A stretch of 64,000 nt of DNA, taken from positions 846,001 through 910,000 of the forward strand of contig NW_026251394.1 of the NCBI RefSeq assembly GCF_025118155.1, given 5' to 3'. A model generated the notes under the pieces. It had not been told where the DNA came from and made no database searches. It saw nothing but the letters and a program-made list of their open reading frames with translations. The first letter of the stretch is position 1. Every line of letters starts with the position of its first letter. Positions 62,094-64,000 of this stretch are shown one piece after another. Made by a program: the position numbers and the translations under genes. Source of the DNA: Cokeromyces recurvatus. Lineage: Eukaryota; Mucoromycota; Mucoromycetes; Mucorales; Mucoraceae.

Positions 62094-63182
62094 ATGGATA
62101 ATACTCAAACTTCTTCTTCTATTCGAAGCAGACTATCAGCAACTAAAACTGAATTACATAATAATATGCCAGATTTCACTGAATTTAAATTAGAGGCCTT
62201 TAAAATGAATTCTTCTTCTTCACCAAAAGTGGTGACTCGATTACTACGTGAAAATCGTAGATCGTTTGTATTCTATTTAGAACCAAATCCAGGCACAGGT
62301 ATTCATACATCACTTCAACGATATCAAGATACAATATTACATCAATTTGGACCCAATCAAGCTCATAACACAAGGCCTCATATCTCTATCTTTAATCGCA
62401 TCTTAATAGAAGACAGTCATCTACAACACGAATGGAATACAATAGTAGAGGAACTCATCCAGATACTTGACCAAGAGATCAAAAGGAGACACCTTCAGTT
62501 AACATCACCTGAATTCAATGGATTTGAAATTCTGAATAAACCTAGTCATTCATTGGTCATAAACGTTAAACTGAATCATCATTATATCACGTTAGCAAAC
62601 CAAGTGAAAGACCAAATAGGTTTAAAAAGGAAGCAGCAGCATCAGCAGCAGATCTTACTGGAAACAGGGCCTATGGATACAATTCATCTTGCCTATAATA
62701 TCCTTCAATCCATTCCAAGGCAAGACTTGAAAGAAATGAAAGAAAAAGCAGAAAAAATGATTGATCTTTATGATTGGTTCAAGACAGGTGGCTCCTGGCG
62801 ACTTGTCCTTTATGAAGTCATGCTAGAAAGTCAAGTTGTTGTTGGTGTACAACATCAACTGAATGAGATTAAATCTTGGCCCTTAAAAAATAATCATACG
62901 ACAACAGCGTCAACGGCAACGGCAACAGCAACATCAACAGCAACAATGATGTCTTTTCGTCTTTTACCAGTTTCTTTACGTATTAAATTATCATTTCTAT
63001 CTTCTTGGTTCAAGGATTCAATTATTCCCTTTTCATCTACTACAAAGATATTTGCCACACCACCACCATTACAGCAGCAGCAGCAGCAGCAGCAGCAGCC
63101 ACCTTCTCATTCTGTTCATTTATTACATAATAATGATCATTCATCCCGACATAATAAACGTGCTGCAACTTTAAACAAATAA
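62094..63182 (+). CDS. Possible 2H-phosphoesterase-like protein, poly-Gln tail
   Basis: One exon encodes 362 residues. The core (about 55-260) has FVFYLEPNPGTGIHTSLQRY, RPHISIFNRI and, about 105 residues later, GPMDTIHLAYNI, then GGSWRLVLYEV. Spacing of two His motifs and a strand-rich core resembles the 2H phosphoesterase fold, whose members cleave cyclic or 2'-5' phosphodiesters. The first motif fits HxS, but the second reads HLA instead of Hx(S/T), so activity is doubtful. The C-terminal 90 residues are low-complexity with Thr/Ala and a CAG-encoded Gln run at about 63073-63098. I cannot name an orthologue; the fold call is tentative. Confidence 0.6.
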   Translation: MDNTQTSSSIRSRLSATKTELHNNMPDFTEFKLEAFKMNSSSSPKVVTRLLRENRRSFVFYLEPNPGTGIHTSLQRYQDTILHQFGPNQAHNTRPHISIFNRILIEDSHLQHEWNTIVEELIQILDQEIKRRHLQLTSPEFNGFEILNKPSHSLVINVKLNHHYITLANQVKDQIGLKRKQQHQQQILLETGPMDTIHLAYNILQSIPRQDLKEMKEKAEKMIDLYDWFKTGGSWRLVLYEVMLESQVVVGVQHQLNEIKSWPLKNNHTTTASTATATATSTATMMSFRLLPVSLRIKLSFLSSWFKDSIIPFSSTTKIFATPPPLQQQQQQQQQPPSHSVHLLHNNDHSSRHNKRAATLNK

Positions 63183-63342
63183 TGATAATAATAATCAATA
63201 TATGCATATATCTATCTATCTATATTTATATAAAGGGGAGGGGAAGGGAGAGGTTATAAAATAACAACATTCCATATACAAACTGCTTTTATTATTATTT
63301 AAATATATAACTTGTCCATTTCTTTGAATGAATGGGGGGGAT

Positions 63343-63854
63343 TTAATCTTCCATTTTAACATCTTCTTCTTCAGCTCCACGAATATAAAGAACATTATTA
63401 CATCTAATTCATGTGTGTTAATATCATGTACTGTAATCCTTAAATCTATCTATCTATCTATCTATACCTAATCAACACTTCTCCAAGTGTACCAACAGAA
63501 ACACCATTTTGAAATTCTTCTGTATTTGCCAACTAGCAATTATACATTAGTTACAGCGCGTCTATTTTTATACTTTTTTTTTCTTATTATTATTAACATA
63601 ATAACTTACTTGAAGATTCATATAGTTATCAACTGAAACTAAATATCCTCGATATTCACCACCCCACTTCAATTTAACAGAAACTGGTTTACCGGTAAGA
63701 TCGCTAAGAAAAGGCTTAGGATTAACGGGAATAAACTAGAAGAAGAAGAAAAAAGAAAGAACAAGAATTAATAACTATTCTAAACATGAATCAAAAGAGC
63801 TAATATTATTTCTTTCATTTTATTTAAATGTTCAAGGTACTTTACAGCAGACAT
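63343..63854 (-). CDS. SNRPF: Small nuclear ribonucleoprotein SmF
   Basis: Four exons (63854-63846, 63735-63610, 63532-63468, 63403-63343) join to 86 residues, the usual SmF length. SmF is part of the heptameric Sm ring on spliceosomal snRNAs. The N-terminus [20 protein letters not shown], Sm1 [20 protein letters not shown] and Sm2 [19 protein letters not shown] are diagnostic. Exon 1 encodes only Met-Ser-Ala (9 nt). The donor GTAAAG was chosen because it restores the conserved MSAFIPVNP start; an alternative GT a few bases later would change the frame. Confidence 0.95.
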
Positions 63855-64000
63855 GATTTTATATATTTATAATGAAGAAAGAGAGGAAAAAAAAAAAAAA
63901 AAATAGGTGGATAATTGACAGAGAAAAAGTAGAAATTCTACGTCACAGTCATAATAATATAAAAGAAAATTTAAAGTGCAACCAGTAACAAATTAGGATT

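Overview
The window is nuclear DNA of a filamentous fungus. It is strongly AT-rich, the genes carry many short introns (about 30-110 bp, mostly GTAAGT-like donors and TAG acceptors), and genes are packed on both strands without operons. Protein content (Heh/Src1, Rho3, a Zn2Cys6 factor, a Tps2-type trehalose enzyme, a Kre9/Knh-type GPI protein) is fungal. Very long A/T homopolymers in introns and next to start codons, and a relic resembling TnpB/Fanzor proteins, fit an early-diverging lineage. My best guess is Mucoromycota/Mucorales, inferred from overall style rather than proven.

Layout. 0-9.8 kb: a peroxisomal dienoyl-CoA isomerase (ECH1-like, ending SKL), a 2143-residue UBR1-type N-recognin ubiquitin ligase, a DUF1764 protein and an orphan protein. 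9.8-13.4 kb: a decayed gene, a natural ubiquitin-ubiquitin-AN1 zinc finger fusion, a possible 39-residue mini-gene and tRNA-Glu(TTC). 13.9-25 kb: Tps2-like trehalose-6-phosphate phosphatase, a Tea1/Kel1-like kelch-coiled-coil protein, a Heh/Src1/MAN1 inner nuclear membrane protein and a TMEM198/DUF4203 membrane protein. 25-32 kb: SMC6, a 2.5 kb gene-poor stretch holding a broken TnpB/Fanzor-like relic, and a GPI-anchored Ser-rich wall protein. 34-47 kb: alpha/beta hydrolase, a three-RRM TIA1/Pub1-like protein, RHO3, UVRAG/Vps38, a Zn2Cys6 factor and a DUF2235 hydrolase. 47-64 kb: a gene-poor stretch with coding-like relics, a Rab5/22-like GTPase, SmG, CLPTM1, a compact Tc1/mariner-type foldback MITE, VPS4, an orphan, a reticulon, a possible 2H-phosphoesterase-like protein and SmF.

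The genes are mostly independent housekeeping functions. Recurring themes are ubiquitin (UBR1, the Ub-Ub-AN1 fusion), endosomal and membrane traffic (Rab, Vps38, VPS4, Rho3, reticulon) and splicing (SmG, SmF, RRM protein). No operon-like or clearly new multi-gene system is visible. The most unusual items are the double-ubiquitin-AN1 precursor, the TnpB/Fanzor-like relic and the MITE. Exon boundaries were derived by hand from reading frame and splice signals; reading-frame phase was checked for nearly all multi-exon genes.
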